Positions 33,990-45,739 of a stretch of DNA of 64,000 bases are shown piece by piece (position 1 is the first letter of the stretch; the number at the start of each line of letters is the position of its first letter). Both the position numbers and the translations under genes were made by a program. The notes beneath the pieces were generated by a model. The model was not told the origin of the DNA and did no database searches. It worked only from the letters and a program-made list of their open reading frames with translations. This stretch comes from Orobanche coerulescens (taxonomy: Eukaryota > Streptophyta > Magnoliopsida > Lamiales > Orobanchaceae): contig CM065816.1 of the NCBI GenBank assembly GCA_033398695.1, positions 131,165,358 to 131,229,357 of the forward strand, given 5' to 3'.

Positions 33990-34770
33990 AAAAAAAAGTC
34001 TCCCGAATTCATTCGGGAGATGTAAAATAAAAAAAATCGGGTTACACGAGTCCAATTCGTGTCACACGAATTTTTTTTAAACATCTCCCAAATACATTCG
34101 GGAGATGTATAAAAAATTTAAAAAAAAAAAAAAGAGGTCTCCCGAATACATTCGGGAGATGTATAAAAAATTTAAAAAAAAAAAAAAGAGGGTCTCCCGA
34201 ATGAATTCGGGAGATGTACAAAAATTTAAAAAAAAAAAAAAAGAGGGTCTCCCGAATGAATTCGGGAGATATAAAAAAATCGGGTTACACGAGTCCAATT
34301 CGTGTCACCCGAATACAATTCGTGTCACACGAATTTTTTTTTAAACATCTCCCGAATACATTCGGGAGATGTATAAAAAATTTAAAAAAAAAAAAAAAAG
34401 AGGTCTCCCGAATACATTCGGGAGATTTATAAAAAATTTTAAAAAAAAAAAGAGGGTCTCCCGAATGAATTCGGAAGATGTACAAAAATTTAAAAAAAAA
34501 AGAGGGTCTCCCGAATGAATTCGGGAGATATAAAAAAAAAAAACAGAAAAAGGTCTCCCAAACGGGAGATGTATAAAAAAACAAAAAAAAAAGAGGATCT
34601 CCCGAATGAATTCGGGAGATGTAAAAAAAAAATGTTCTCCCGAATTCATTCGGGAGATGTATAAAAAAAATTCGTGTGACACGAATTGTATTCGGGTGAC
34701 ACGAGTCCAACTCGTGTAACCCGATTTTTTTTTTTTACATCTCCCGAATGAATTCGGGAGACTTTTTTTT
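33990..34770. repeat. Array of 20-bp perfect palindromes separated by poly-A (MULE left end)
   Basis: About thirteen palindromes of the type CTCCCGAATGAATTCGGGAG or CTCCCGAATACATTCGGGAG on a pitch of roughly 40-55 bp, with A-tracts of 8-16 between them. They are interleaved with a second inverted motif (ACACGAGTCCAATTCGTGT). Each can fold as a short hairpin. Poly-A spacers make the apparent Lys- or Phe-rich reading frames meaningless. Confidence 0.92.
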
Positions 34771-35465
34771 TATTTACATGTCCCGAATTGTATTCGGGTG
34801 ACACGAATTGAACTCGTGTAACCCGAAATTTAGGACTCCGGTAATCCATATTTTCAACCTTCCTGTAGCGAATTCGAGTTCGGACTCCGGAAATTTCCTG
34901 AATTGGACGAATCGCAGGAGGAGGGAGTTCGGAGTTCGGATTACTCAACACGAATTCGTGTGACCCGAATGCATGAGTAACCGAATTCGAGTGACCCGAA
35001 AATTTCATAAAAAAATTTCGGGTCACACGAAAAAATTCGTGTAATTATTCGGGTCACGAAATACATCATTGACCGAATCGCATGAAGGAGCTCGGGGGTT
35101 CGGATTACTCAACACGAATTCGTGTGACCCGAATTCGTGTGACCCGAAACTATCATAAAATTTTGACTTATAAAAATACCATGCTCGGCACGCCACAACA
35201 TCCATTGAATTGAACTATTTCTCAGCATATTTCCACTTTTCTTTTCTGATATTATCTCACCGATAATTTTTTTCCTTTTTTCTCTGATTAATTATCTCGA
35301 GCTCTCTCACATCGAAGAAGAAGGATTATTTCGACTGCAAAAAATAAAAGGTATATTTATCGCTCAATTTCCAATAATGTTTATACTTGAAATATCAAAA
35401 ATATTCAAATACTATTTAATTGTGTAAATTTTTAGTTAATAACCTAAATTTTTATATTATTTGAG

Positions 35466-38063
35466 ATGAGTTTTGGAAAAAAGTTATCATTCGTTTTAAT
35501 GGCAAGTGGCAAGATTTGGACTATCACGGTGGAGAAGAACAAATATTGCCTGTGTCGTTAGTGTGAACTATGCAACATTAGTAGATAATGTCCACTCTAT
35601 TGTTGAAGCGATAGAACAAAACATGTTTATGTTCTATTTTCAATTGATTTTGATGGGAAAAAAGAAGAAAGATGAAGATAAAGAATGATTCGATATAAAT
35701 TACTTGTTCCAATCTAATGTTGAGCTTGTGATTTTTGTTAGCCTTCGTAATGCAACTAGCATTCCTCCAAAAGCTCCTCATTTGGTCCACAATTTGACTT
35801 ACCGGATCCACTCTTTTCCTGCCGTACAATTCTAATCGTATGGATTATTTGGTGATTGGGGTTCAAGCATGCAAATTCCTCAGAATTTGATGGTTCTCGA
35901 TTTGATGGTTGCGGTCCTTCAAATAATGTATGTGATGTTGGTGGTAATTGTGGTGGTGGTAGTGCCGATGATGGTAGTGATGATGATAATAACGACATAA
36001 ATATCGATGATATCGATCTCGAAGATGTCGAGGTTCAAAAACATTGGTTTGAAAAATTTTGCAAATATTGTGAGAAAAGGGGCATGTTCAACAAAGATTG
36101 CTAAAAGAAGCGGAACTGCAACTTAATGGAGGCGCTTTGATTTCGATCGATTAGTAGATGAAGAAGGTGCTCCGGCTCCTCCCCAGTCCTGGTGGAAAAT
36201 TCCGTAGACCTCCATATGTGTCTCCTTCGAAGTTGATGATGATATGGACGAGAAATTTCATCCTGCAAATATATTATCTTTACAAAGAGGGTCCGTATTT
36301 CTCTCGAGATAGGTTGAAAAGCTTGTTGGGCGATATCATTTGGAAAGGAAGTCGACTATCGTATTCTAAAATCGATAGCGGCGCTATTCTGCCGTTGTAT
36401 GAGATAAAACACCTGTAATTTTTGTTGAGCGCCTCCGGAGGGGTGGATTTTGGAGAGTGCACTTACCGAACGAGCATACGTGTCATTTTGACCCAAATCG
36501 CAAGGCACTAAGCGTTGCCTTCTAAGATGCTCGGTGAATACATGTCCGACAAACTATTAGTGGAAGGACAGATTATGACTCCGAAGCTAGTGCAGCTCAA
36601 CTTAAGAATGACTATTGTTTGACATCCGTTATGGCTTGGCATTGAGTATTCGCAACCATGCTATCTCGGTGATATATGGAGACCATCAGGATTCTTTCAG
36701 AATGATCCCATCGTACTTGCATATGTTGGAGGTGACGAATCCAGGTACCATAACTGATTATGTGGTTGATGCAAATACTGGAAAATTTAAATACATGTTT
36801 TATGCTTTGGGGGCTTCGGTATCTGGATTTCGTTATGCTAGACCAATTATTGTTGTTGATGCGACACACCTTCGGGGTAAGTATCGAGGAGTATTATTTG
36901 TTGTTGTTACAAAAGATGGTAACAATCAGATATTTCCACTTGCTTTTGGAGTTGGCGACGTCGAATGCGATGAGTCGTGGAAGTATTTCATGTACAAATT
37001 GAAAGAGACCTTTGGTTGTCCAAGGGACCTCTTGATTGTTTCAGACGGGCACAAATCCATAGCAAATGCTATTAGAGAGGTATTCCCACTTGCGCATCAC
37101 GGGTTATGTTGTTACCACGTTCAGAAGCATTTGGTTAAGTATGGTCAACACGTCGTTGCAATTTTCAATGCGGCAGCTTACAGCTATCGTATTGAGGACT
37201 ATAATAGGCATATGGAAAGTTTAGAAATAGCATGTCCAGCTGCAGCTACCTACTTGAAAGAAACTGTCGGTGAAAATAAATGGGCTCGTGTGAAGTGCCC
37301 AGTCCGGCGATTTGAGGTTATGAATTCAAATGCCGTTGAAAGCATGACCAACCGTCTTCTATGGGCTAGAAGGCTGCCCGTTTCTGCACTTCTCGAGGTA
37401 TGTCGAACCGTGGTAGAAGAATGGATATCTGATCGACATAAAAATGCAAATGAGTGTCCTGGACCTTTAACGTATCATGCATACGAGATATTGATGAAGG
37501 CGGTCGGAGCTGGATCGAACATGAACGTTCAATTTCTTAGTGATGGGGTGTTCAAGGTGACCTCTAACAGGAAAAATTATGTTGTGGACTTGAGAGTGCA
37601 AAAATGCAGTTGTATGATGTTCGGCATGATATGATCTCGTGCAATCATGCATGCGGCTATAAGGTACCTAAATCACGACCAAAGCTGTATATACATGATT
37701 ACTATAAAGTGTCCACGCTTCGCCAAATGTGGGGACGGTTTGTGATTCCGATACCTCACCCAGTGATTGGTTCATTCTGCTAACATCAAGGTAAAAGTTT
37801 GTGAACCACCGGACAATCGAGGCGAGGCGGGCGACCAAAAGAAAGGAGACACACATCGTGATTGAGTCCTCGACTCATACCGTAAAGTTCAAACATGCCT
37901 TAGATGCGGAGGCACGGGGCACAATAGAAAGACTTGCCGCAGCTTATTCCCCAACTATTTGAGGATTTCACAATGGAACCAACTCCGTCTAAAAAGGGAC
38001 GTGCAAAAAAAGTGTAGTATATGTCATTACATTGACCACCTTTGCTCCAAAATGTCCAACTAA
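35466..38063 (+). pseudogene. MULE M1 transposase (MURA-like), frame disrupted
   Basis: The N-terminus (from the ATG at 35,466) reads a domain with IRFNGKWQDLDYHGGEEQIL. An acidic linker (DDGSDDDNNDINIDDIDLED) and a MuDR DNA-binding segment follow. The catalytic domain is open at 36,615-37,634: VVDATHLRGKYRG carries the first Asp and LLIVSDGHKSI the second, with a Glu in NSNAVESM. A SWIM zinc finger starts at KCSCMMF. A CCHC knuckle CLRCGGTGHNRKTC lies near 37,890-37,930. Several indels break the frame, many at places where copy M2 has CAG or CTG. The enzyme cuts and joins transposon ends in the nucleus. Confidence 0.88.
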
Positions 38064-38089
38064 GCATCGTTTCGACCTAAATGAGCCCC

Positions 38090-38600
38090 CAATGTAAAAT
38101 TAGTTACATTTATTTGAATCAAATTACGTTTTATTTGAATCAACTAAGTTCAGATTTTAAATTGATTAAGTTAAAATTGAATCAATTACGTTTTATTTGA
38201 ACCGATTAAGTTTAATTTCAAATTGATTAAGTTTAATTTCAAATTGATTAAGTTTAATTTCAAATTGGTTAGGTTCAATTTCAAATCGGTTAGGTTCAAT
38301 TTGAACAGATTATGTTCAATTTCAATCGACTAAGTTCAAATTTCAAATTGATTAAATTAAAATTGAATCAATTACGTTTTATTTGAACCGATTAAGTTTA
38401 ATTTCAAATTGATTAAGTTTAATTTCAAATTGGTTAGGTTCAATTTGAACATATTATGTTCAATTTGAATCGACTAAGTTCAAATTTCAAATTGATTAAA
38501 TTAAAATTGAATCAATTACGTTTTATTTGAACCGATTAAGTTTAATTTCAAATTGATTAAGTTTAATTTCAAATTGATTAAGTTTAATTTCAAATTGGTT
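38090..38600. repeat. AT-rich tandem repeat between the two MULE genes (about 21-bp unit)
   Basis: Many copies of AAGTTTAATTTCAAATTGATT and variants (TTAGGTTCAATTTGAACA). It lies between the 3' ends of the convergent transposase and DUF1985-like genes and may act as a bidirectional 3' end region. Confidence 0.88.
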
Positions 38601-40709
38601 ATAGGGTCAGAAATAACCGGACCAGATGTCCGCTGCCGGACAATACGCTCTCCGGCTAGATCACCGACAGAAGCATCACCATCACGAGCCCTCCCCTTCC
38701 CCTTCCCCTTCCCCACACCCTTCTTGCATAGGGCCATCCTGTGCGTATCGCACCAGCTCATGGCGGCATCACTAATGGATGCATATATACTCTCTGCTCC
38801 TCCTCAGTGTCGGAGATAACACCTCAAAACAATCAATCTAAATACAATTCAATGATTCATTTTCGATAATTATTACCTTAAATATCTACAAAAGTTTTTA
38901 CGTATTGAAAACCTATAATTGATTACCTCATCATCGAAGAATGTGGTAAAATCAACATGACCCGACTTCTTCAACTTCCAAGCGTGTACAACGTGGTCAT
39001 TTGGATGAAAGAAGCTCGAGCATGGTCCCACATTTAGAGCCTAACGAAGGTATAGCCTCGCAAGCCCATATCGAAAACAATAATTGAATCCCAACATAAG
39101 AAACAATAACAATATTTATTACGAGTTTGAGTATATAATTAAGTTAATGAATGCGAGGACGTACCATAATAGCGTATATGTTACCATAAAAATGGTAACT
39201 CGGATCAGAACAATGGGGACCTCGGTGGGAACATCGCACAAATACGAAACCAAAATCTGATATGAATATAAGCCCCATGTAAAGCTCTCCCACCGAGTCT
39301 GGTCCTCAAACAATGACCACAACCACCGGTCAGCAATACGCTTGCCACCATCCACAACGAATATCAAATAGCAGACACCTGACACCTTAGCGACCTTCGG
39401 CGCATCAGGATGCTCTCTAAAATATCCAAGAACAAATCGATCACGAATACGGTCTAACATCTGCCCCCCACCACTGAGCAACGGATACCGATCGTACACG
39501 CTCCCCTCCGGTGGAACATCGTCCCCGTGTACATCAAAGTCGGAGTCTCCGAATCGCAAGCCGGTGACTAACGCATACTCATATCTAGATAATCGAATAA
39601 ATCGATGACCGAGCCTAAACCAAAACTCATCGGCCTGTGCATCCGGTCTAATTACCTCGTTCGAGAACAAGGCATGCAATGCGGTATTAGATACAAACCC
39701 CCCCCCCCCACTCCTCCCGGACAAAGTGTCCAAGACACGACTCTCTAAACTCCCTAATAGTGTCATCACCTACACTCCGCAGCTCAGCAACAATCGTCTT
39801 AACAATCCCTAACCTAACATACCCATTTATGGAGCATTTCGAACCTCGCATATTCGGCCTCTTCCAAACAACCTGCCGATTCAAATTTATCTTAATTTTA
39901 GCTTCATGCAGGTGTATTGAAGTAATATGTAATCGGGAAAAAGTAAGTGGATAATTCGAGTAACAGTGGGATTTATTCGATTTATTTCCATCGAGTTATT
40001 CTAATTCAACTTGAGACATCCTAATTCAATTTCAATCATCTAATGCAATTCGAGACATTCTAATACAATCCGAGTCATCCTAATTCTAGTAGTTTTACGT
40101 CAATTCGAATAATCATAAATAAATTTGCGTCGTTCTAATTGTGGAAGGCCATTAGTCCAATTTGAGTAACTTATAAACTATATTCGAGTAAGACAAATAA
40201 AAAAACGAACTAAACTAACTAAACGAAATAAACTAACTAAACGAAACAAACTAACTAAATTCGAAAAGATACCCATATTTATAACATTCCCAAATTCGAA
40301 TCGAAACTCGAATACGAATTACCAAGGTTACATAAATAATCAATTCAACACGACATCAATTCAATCGATATCAATTCATACATAAACAATAGTTACGATA
40401 TCAACACACGATAAGTATTTGGGGTTGACCGGCGCTACTTAATTCCCAAATTCAAATTTCTCTATTTTAATTTATTTTTTCATCGTGTAAATCGAATGCA
40501 AATCTTATAATTCGAATGCAAATCGTGTAAATCAAATATAAAATGTGTAAACCAAAATCGAGCAACGAGCATACTCGAGTGACACGAAAATAAAATCTTA
40601 CCTGGTTTTCGGTGGCAGCGGCGGCGGCGGAAGCGGCAGCGGCGGCGGAAGCGGCAGCGGAATCGGCATTTCCGTCAGCGGCGCTATTCGGGGAAGTCGA
40701 ATTCGCCAT
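38601..40709 (-). pseudogene. MULE M1 second gene: DUF1985-like protein with polyalanine first exon
   Basis: The start ATG ends at 40,709. Exon 1 (40,602-40,709) encodes MANSTSPNSAADGNADSAAA followed by more alanines and ENQ, then a GTAAGA donor. A large exon (about 39,119-39,954) reads RQVVWKRPNMRGSKCSINGY ... FRLGHRFIRLSRYEYALVTG LRFG. That matches the DUF1985 pattern found in transposon-borne, often Ulp1-linked, plant proteins. A last basic piece (KKGVGKGKGKGRARDGDAS) lies at 38,640-38,760. No Ulp1 catalytic motif was seen. A run of 12 C at 39,698-39,709 (7 in copy M2) breaks the frame. Function unknown; position corresponds to mudrB in MuDR, but the protein does not. Confidence 0.7.
40602..40709 (-). 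CDS. First exon of M1 DUF1985-like gene (36 codons)
   Basis: ATG to the GTAAGA donor at 40,601-40,596. About 20 of 36 residues are alanine. Present in all three MULE copies with 36, 38 and 29 codons, so the GCN tract length varies while the frame is kept. All three lengths keep the same ends (MANSTSPNSAADGNA ... TENQ). Confidence 0.75.
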
Positions 40710-40724
40710 CGAGGATGAGGAAAT

Positions 40725-41050
40725 AATTCGGATTCTTGAAACTAAGATTCGTGAAACTCGAATTCCACAGATTCGTGAAACTCGTAAAGAAGGAAGAAAG
40801 AAGACGACTCGGAAGAATGTTTTCGTGAAACTCGATTCGGATTCGTGAAGAAGAAGCCCGTTCGAGTATTGTTTTCGTGAAACTCGATTCGTGAAGAAGG
40901 AAGTCTTTGTTTCGTGAAACTCGTTGGGATTCAGATTCGTGAGGAAGGAGATGAAGAAGCCGATTCGAGTTTTGTGTTTCGGATTCGTGAAGAAGAAGCC
41001 TATCGAGTATTGTTTTAAAGGTCAACTCGAGGAAGGAGATGAAGAAGCCG
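40725..41050 (-). promoter_or_regulatory. Repetitive 5' region of the DUF1985-like gene
   Basis: Repeats of TTCGTGAAACTCGATTCG and GAAGAAGG upstream (minus strand) of the polyalanine exon. Probable promoter or 5' leader; no TATA box was identified with confidence. Confidence 0.4.
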
Positions 41051-41051
41051 A

Positions 41052-41650
41052 TTTTTTTTTTTTCGTATAACCCGAATATTCGAGTAATAAATTCAGGTTA
41101 CCCGATTTTTTTTTTTCGTATAACCCGAATATTCGAGTAATAAATTCGTGTTACCCGAATTTTTTTTTTTTTTCGTATAACCCGAATATTCGAGTAATAA
41201 ATTCGTGTAACCCGAATGTGGATAAAAAAGGTGAAACCCGAATGAATTCGGGAGATATAACAAAAAAAAAGCCAGAAAAAGGTCTCCCGAACGGGAGATG
41301 TATAAAAAAACAAAAAAAAAGAGGATCTCCCGAATGAATTCGGGAGATGTAAAAAAAAAAAAGTTCTCCCGAATCCATTCGGGAGATGTATATAAAAATT
41401 CGTGTGACACGAATTGTATTCGGGTGACACGAATTGGACTCGTGTAACCCGATTTTTTTTTTTTTTTTACATCTCCCGAATGAATTCGGGAGACTTTTTT
41501 TTTATTTACATGTCCCGAATTGTATTCGGGTGACACGAATTGGACTCGTGTAACCCGATTTTTTTTTTCTAAATCTCCCGAATGAATTCGGGAGACTTTT
41601 TTTTTATTTACATGTCCCGAATTGTATTCGGGTGACACGAATTGGACTCG
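41052..41650. repeat. Palindrome and TTCGAGTAATAAATTCG repeats at the MULE right end
   Basis: Three direct copies of CGTATAACCCGAATATTCGA (about 41,073-41,195), then five or six CTCCCGAATGAATTCGGGAG-type palindromes with T- or A-tracts. Mirrors the left-end array in motif but with fewer copies. Confidence 0.88.
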
Positions 41651-41890
41651 ATATTGTTTTTTTGAAGTTGACTCGAAATTATATTACTCGAAATTATAAT
41701 ATATGACTCGAATTTTATTCGAGTAAAGGTCAATTTCGACAATTTGAGTATCAAAAGAATTGTTACTAAACTTGGGGCAGAAAAGAATATTACTAAATGC
41801 CAAAGGACAAAACAAGCTATTCCTACAATATTAATTTTGTAACACACTGAAACTCATGTTATGTTACGTACAAAGTTCTAAAATTCAAAA

Positions 41891-41996
41891 GGCAAAATGC
41901 ATCCTTAGGTCCCTGAACTATTAACTTTTCTTTCATCAGGTCCTTGAACTATTTTTATATTTTAAGAAGGACCTAAACTATTGAAAAACGAATTCG
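41891..41996 (+). repeat. Isolated left terminal repeat of element N
   Basis: GGCAAAATGCATCCTTAGGT ... to TTGAAAAACGAATTC is the inverted complement of 50,383-50,488. It is preceded by AATTCAAAA, N's target duplication. Right after GAATTC the sequence switches to the interior of the MULE at the point equivalent to 34,870, which marks the duplication junction. Confidence 0.85.
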
Positions 41997-42585
41997 AGTT
42001 CGGACTCCGGAAATTTCCTGAATTGGACGAATCGCAGGAGGAGGGAGTTCGGAGTTCGGATTACTCAACACGAATTCGTGTGACCCGAATGCATGAGTAA
42101 CCGAATTCGAGTGACCCGAAAATTTCATAAAAAAATTTCGGGTCACACGAAAAAATTCGTGTAATTATTCGGGTCACGAAATACATCATTGACCGAATCG
42201 CATGAAGGAGCTCGGGGGTTCGGATTACTCAACACGAATTCGTGTGACCCGAATTCGTGTGACCCGAAACTATCATAAAATTTTGACTTATAAAAATACC
42301 ATGCTCGGCACGCCACAACATCCATTGAATTGAACTATTTCTCAGCATATTTCCACTTTTCTTTTCTGATATTATCTCACCGATAATTTTTTTCCTTTTT
42401 TCTCTGATTAATTATCTCGAGCTCTCTCACATCGAAGAAGAAGGATTATTTCATTTGCAAAAATAAAAGGTATATTTATCGCTCAATTTCCAATAATGAT
42501 TATACTTGAAATAACAAAAATATTCAAATACTATTTAATTGTGTAAATTTTTAGTTAATAACCTAAATTTTTTATATTATTTGAG

Positions 42586-45188
42586 ATGAGTTTTGGAAAA
42601 AAGTTATCATTCGTTTTAATGGCAAGTGGCAAGATTTGGACTATCACGGTGGAGAAGAACAAATATTGCCTGTGCCCGTTGGTGTGAACTATGCAACATA
42701 GTAGATAATGTCCACTCTATTGTTGAAGCTGATAGAACAAAACATGTTTATGTTCTATTTTCAATTGATTTTGATGGGAAAAAAAGAAGAAAGATGAAGA
42801 TAAAGAATGATTCTGATATAAATTACTTGTTCCAATCTAATGTTGAGCTTGTGATTTTTGTTAGCCTTCAGAATGCAACTAGCATTCCTCCAAAAGCTCC
42901 CTCATTTGGTCCACAATTTGACTTACGGATCCGGCTCTTTTCCGTGCCGTACAATTCTAATCGTATGGATTATTTGGTGATTGGGGTTCAAGCATGCAAA
43001 TTCCTCAGGAATTTGATGGTTCTCGATTTGATGGTTGCGGTCCTTCAAATAATGTATGTGATGTTGGTGGTAATTGTGGTGGTGGTAGTGCTGATGATGG
43101 TAGTGATGATGATAATAACGACATAAATATCGATGATATCGATCTCGAAGATGTCGAGGTTCAAAAACATTGGTTTGAAAAATTTTGCAAATATTGTGAG
43201 AAAAGGGGCATGTTCAACAAAAGATTGCTAAAAGAAGCAGAACCAGAACCAGAATGGAGGCGCTTTGATTTCGATCGATTAGTAGATGAAGAAGGTGCTC
43301 CAGCTCCTCCCCCTGGTCCTGGGTGGAAAATTCCAGGTAGACCTCCATATGTGTCTCCTTCTGAAGTTGATGATGATATGGACGAGAAATTTCATCCTGC
43401 AAATATATTATCTTTACAAAGAGGGTCTGTATTTCTCTCCAAAGATAGGTTGAAAAACGCTGTTGGGCGATATCATTTGGAAAGGAAGTCTGACTATCGT
43501 ATTCTAAAATCGATAGCGGCGCTATTACGCGTTTGTACAGATAAAACCTGTAATTTTTGTTGAGCGCCTCCGGGAGGGTGGATTTTGGAGAGTGCACTTC
43601 GAGCGAGCATACGTGTCATTTTGACCCAAATCGCAAGGCACCTAAGCGGTTGCCTTCTAAGATGCTCGGTGAATACATGTCCGACAAACTATTAGTGGAA
43701 GGACAGATTATGACTCGAAGCTAGTGCGAGCTCAACTTAAGAATGACTATTGTTTGTGATCCGTTATGGCTTGGCATTGAGTATTCGCAACCATGCTATC
43801 TCGGTGATATATGGAGACCATCGATTCTTTCGAATGATCCCATCGTACTTGCATATGTTGGAGGTGACGAATCCAGTACCATAACCGATTATGTGGTTGA
43901 TGCAAATCTGAAAATTTAAATACATGTTTTATGCTTTGGGGGCTTCGGTATCTGGATTTCGTTATGCTAGACCAATTATTGTTGTTGATGCGACACACCT
44001 TCGGGGTAAGTATCGAGGAGTATTATTTGTTGTTGTTACAAAAGATGGTAACAATCAGATATTTCCACTTGCTTTTGGAGTTGGCGTCGAAAGCGATGAG
44101 TCGTGGAAGTATTTCATGTACAAATTGAAAGAGACCTTTGGTTGTCCAAGGGACCTCTTGATTGTTTCAGACGGGCACAAATCCATAGCAAATGCTATTA
44201 GAGAGGTATTCCCACTTGCGCATCACGGGTTATGTTGTTACCACGTTCAGAAGCATTTGGTTAAGTATGGTCAACACGTCGTTGCAATTTTCAATGCGGC
44301 GACTTCTGACTATCGTATTGAGGACTATAATAGGCATATGGAAAGTTTAGAAATAGCATGTCAGTGCGACTACCTACTTGAAAGAAACTGTCGGTGAAAA
44401 TAAATGGGCTCGTGTGAAGTGCCCAGTCCGGCGATTTGAGGTTATGAATTCAAATGCCGTTGAAAGCATGACCAACCGTCTTCTATGGGCTAGAAGGCTG
44501 CCCGTTTCTGCACTTCTCGAGGTATGTCAAACCGTGGTAGAAGAATGGATATCTGATCGACATAAAAATGCAAATGAGTGTCCTGGACCTTTAACGTATC
44601 ATGCATACGAGATATTGATGAAGGCGGTCGGAGCTGGATCGAACATGAACGTTCAATTTCTTAGTGATGGGGTGTTCAAGGTGACCTCTAACAGGAAAAA
44701 TTATGTTGTGGACTTGAGAGTGCAAAAATGCAGTTGTATGATGTTCCAGCATGATATGATCTCGTGCAATCATGCCGCAGGCTATAAGGTACCTAAATCA
44801 CGACCAAAGCGTATATACATGATTACTATAAAGTGTCCACGCTTCGCCAAATGTGGGGACGGTTTGTGATTCGATTACCTCACCCAGTGATTGGTTCATT
44901 CCTGCTAACATCAAGGTAAAAGTTTGTGAACCACCGGACAATCCGAGGCGAGCGGGCGACCAAAGAAAGGAGACACACATCGTGATTGAGTCCTCGACTC
45001 ATACCCGTAAAGTTCAAACATGCCTTAGATGCGGAGGCACGGGGCACAATAGAAAGACTTGCACTGCAGTTATTCCCCAACTATTTGAGGATTTCACAAT
45101 GGAACCAACTCCGTCTAAAAGGGACGTGCAAAAAAAGTGTAGTATATGTCATTACGTTGACCACCTTTGCTCCAAAATGTCCAACTAA
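42586..45188 (+). pseudogene. MULE M2 transposase (MURA-like), better preserved copy
   Basis: Same domains as M1. Longest clean stretches are 42,994-43,563 (acidic linker plus DNA-binding domain with KFHPANILSLQRGSVFLSKD), 43,924-44,397 (catalytic Asp residues), 44,378-44,869 (Glu, then SWIM finger KCSCMMFQHDMISCNHA) and 44,853-45,188. The last has the knuckle CLRCGGTGHNRKTC and ends CSICHYVDHLCSKMSN and a stop. The SWIM finger and C-terminus are intact here but damaged in M1, while the 43,800-43,920 region is intact in M1 and damaged here. Confidence 0.88.
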
Positions 45189-45224
45189 GCATCGTTTAGA
45201 CCTAAATGAGCCCCGATGTAAAAT

Positions 45225-45725
45225 TAGTTACATTTATTTGAATCAAATTACGTTTTATTTGAATCAACTAAGTTCAGATTTTAAATTGATTAAGTTAAAA
45301 TTGAATCAATTACGTTTTATTTGAACCGATTAAGTTTAATTTCAAATTGATTAAGTTTAATTTCAAATTGATTAAGTTTAATTTCAAATTGTTTAGGTTC
45401 AATTTCAAATCGGTTAGGTTCAATTTGAGCAGATTATGTTCAATTTCAATCGACTAAGTTCAAATTTCAAATTGATTAAATTAAAATTGAATCAATTACG
45501 TTTTATTTGAACCGATTAAGTTTAATTTCAAATTGATTAAGTTTAATTTCAAATTGGTTAGGTTCAATTTGAACATATTATGTTCAATTTGAATCGACTA
45601 AGTTCAAATTTCAAATTGATTAAATTAAAATTGAATCAATTACGTTTTATTTGAACCGATTAAGTTTAATTTCAAATTGATTAAGTTTAATTTCAAATTG
45701 ATTAAGTTTAATTTCAAATTGGTTA
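45225..45725. repeat. AT-rich tandem repeat of M2 (about 21-bp unit)
   Basis: Copy of 38,090-38,600, same motif and position between the convergent genes. Confidence 0.88.
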
Positions 45726-45739
45726 TAGGGTCAGAAATA

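Larger units (their letters stand above)
33723..41826 (+). mobile_element. MULE M1, full-length MuDR-like element (8.1 kb)
   Basis: Perfect 9-bp target duplications AATATTAAT at 33,714-33,722 and 41,827-41,835, the Mutator hallmark. The termini are diverged inverted repeats: CCCAAGTTTAGTAACAA and GAAATTGACCTTTACTCGAA near 33,772-33,832 recur inverted at 41,700-41,780. The element holds two convergent genes, a MURA-like transposase on + and a DUF1985-like protein on minus, and palindrome arrays next to both ends. The transposase frame is broken, but the domains are all recognisable. Confidence 0.9.

Noticed and set aside
33990..34770. Regularly spaced repeats resembling a CRISPR array
   Set aside because: The repeats are self-palindromes with homopolymer spacers, in a plant transposon end. 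There are no unique spacers and no cas genes.
34077..35026. Lys-rich and Phe-rich open frames on both strands
   Set aside because: They are translations of poly-A spacers and palindromes in the MULE terminal array. The same applies at 41,093-41,638, 48,154-48,663 and 52,317-52,826.
40612..40848. Plus-strand Ala/Glu-rich open frame MAAAAAEAAAA
   Set aside because: Antisense of the polyalanine exon, which has the better start context and a splice donor.
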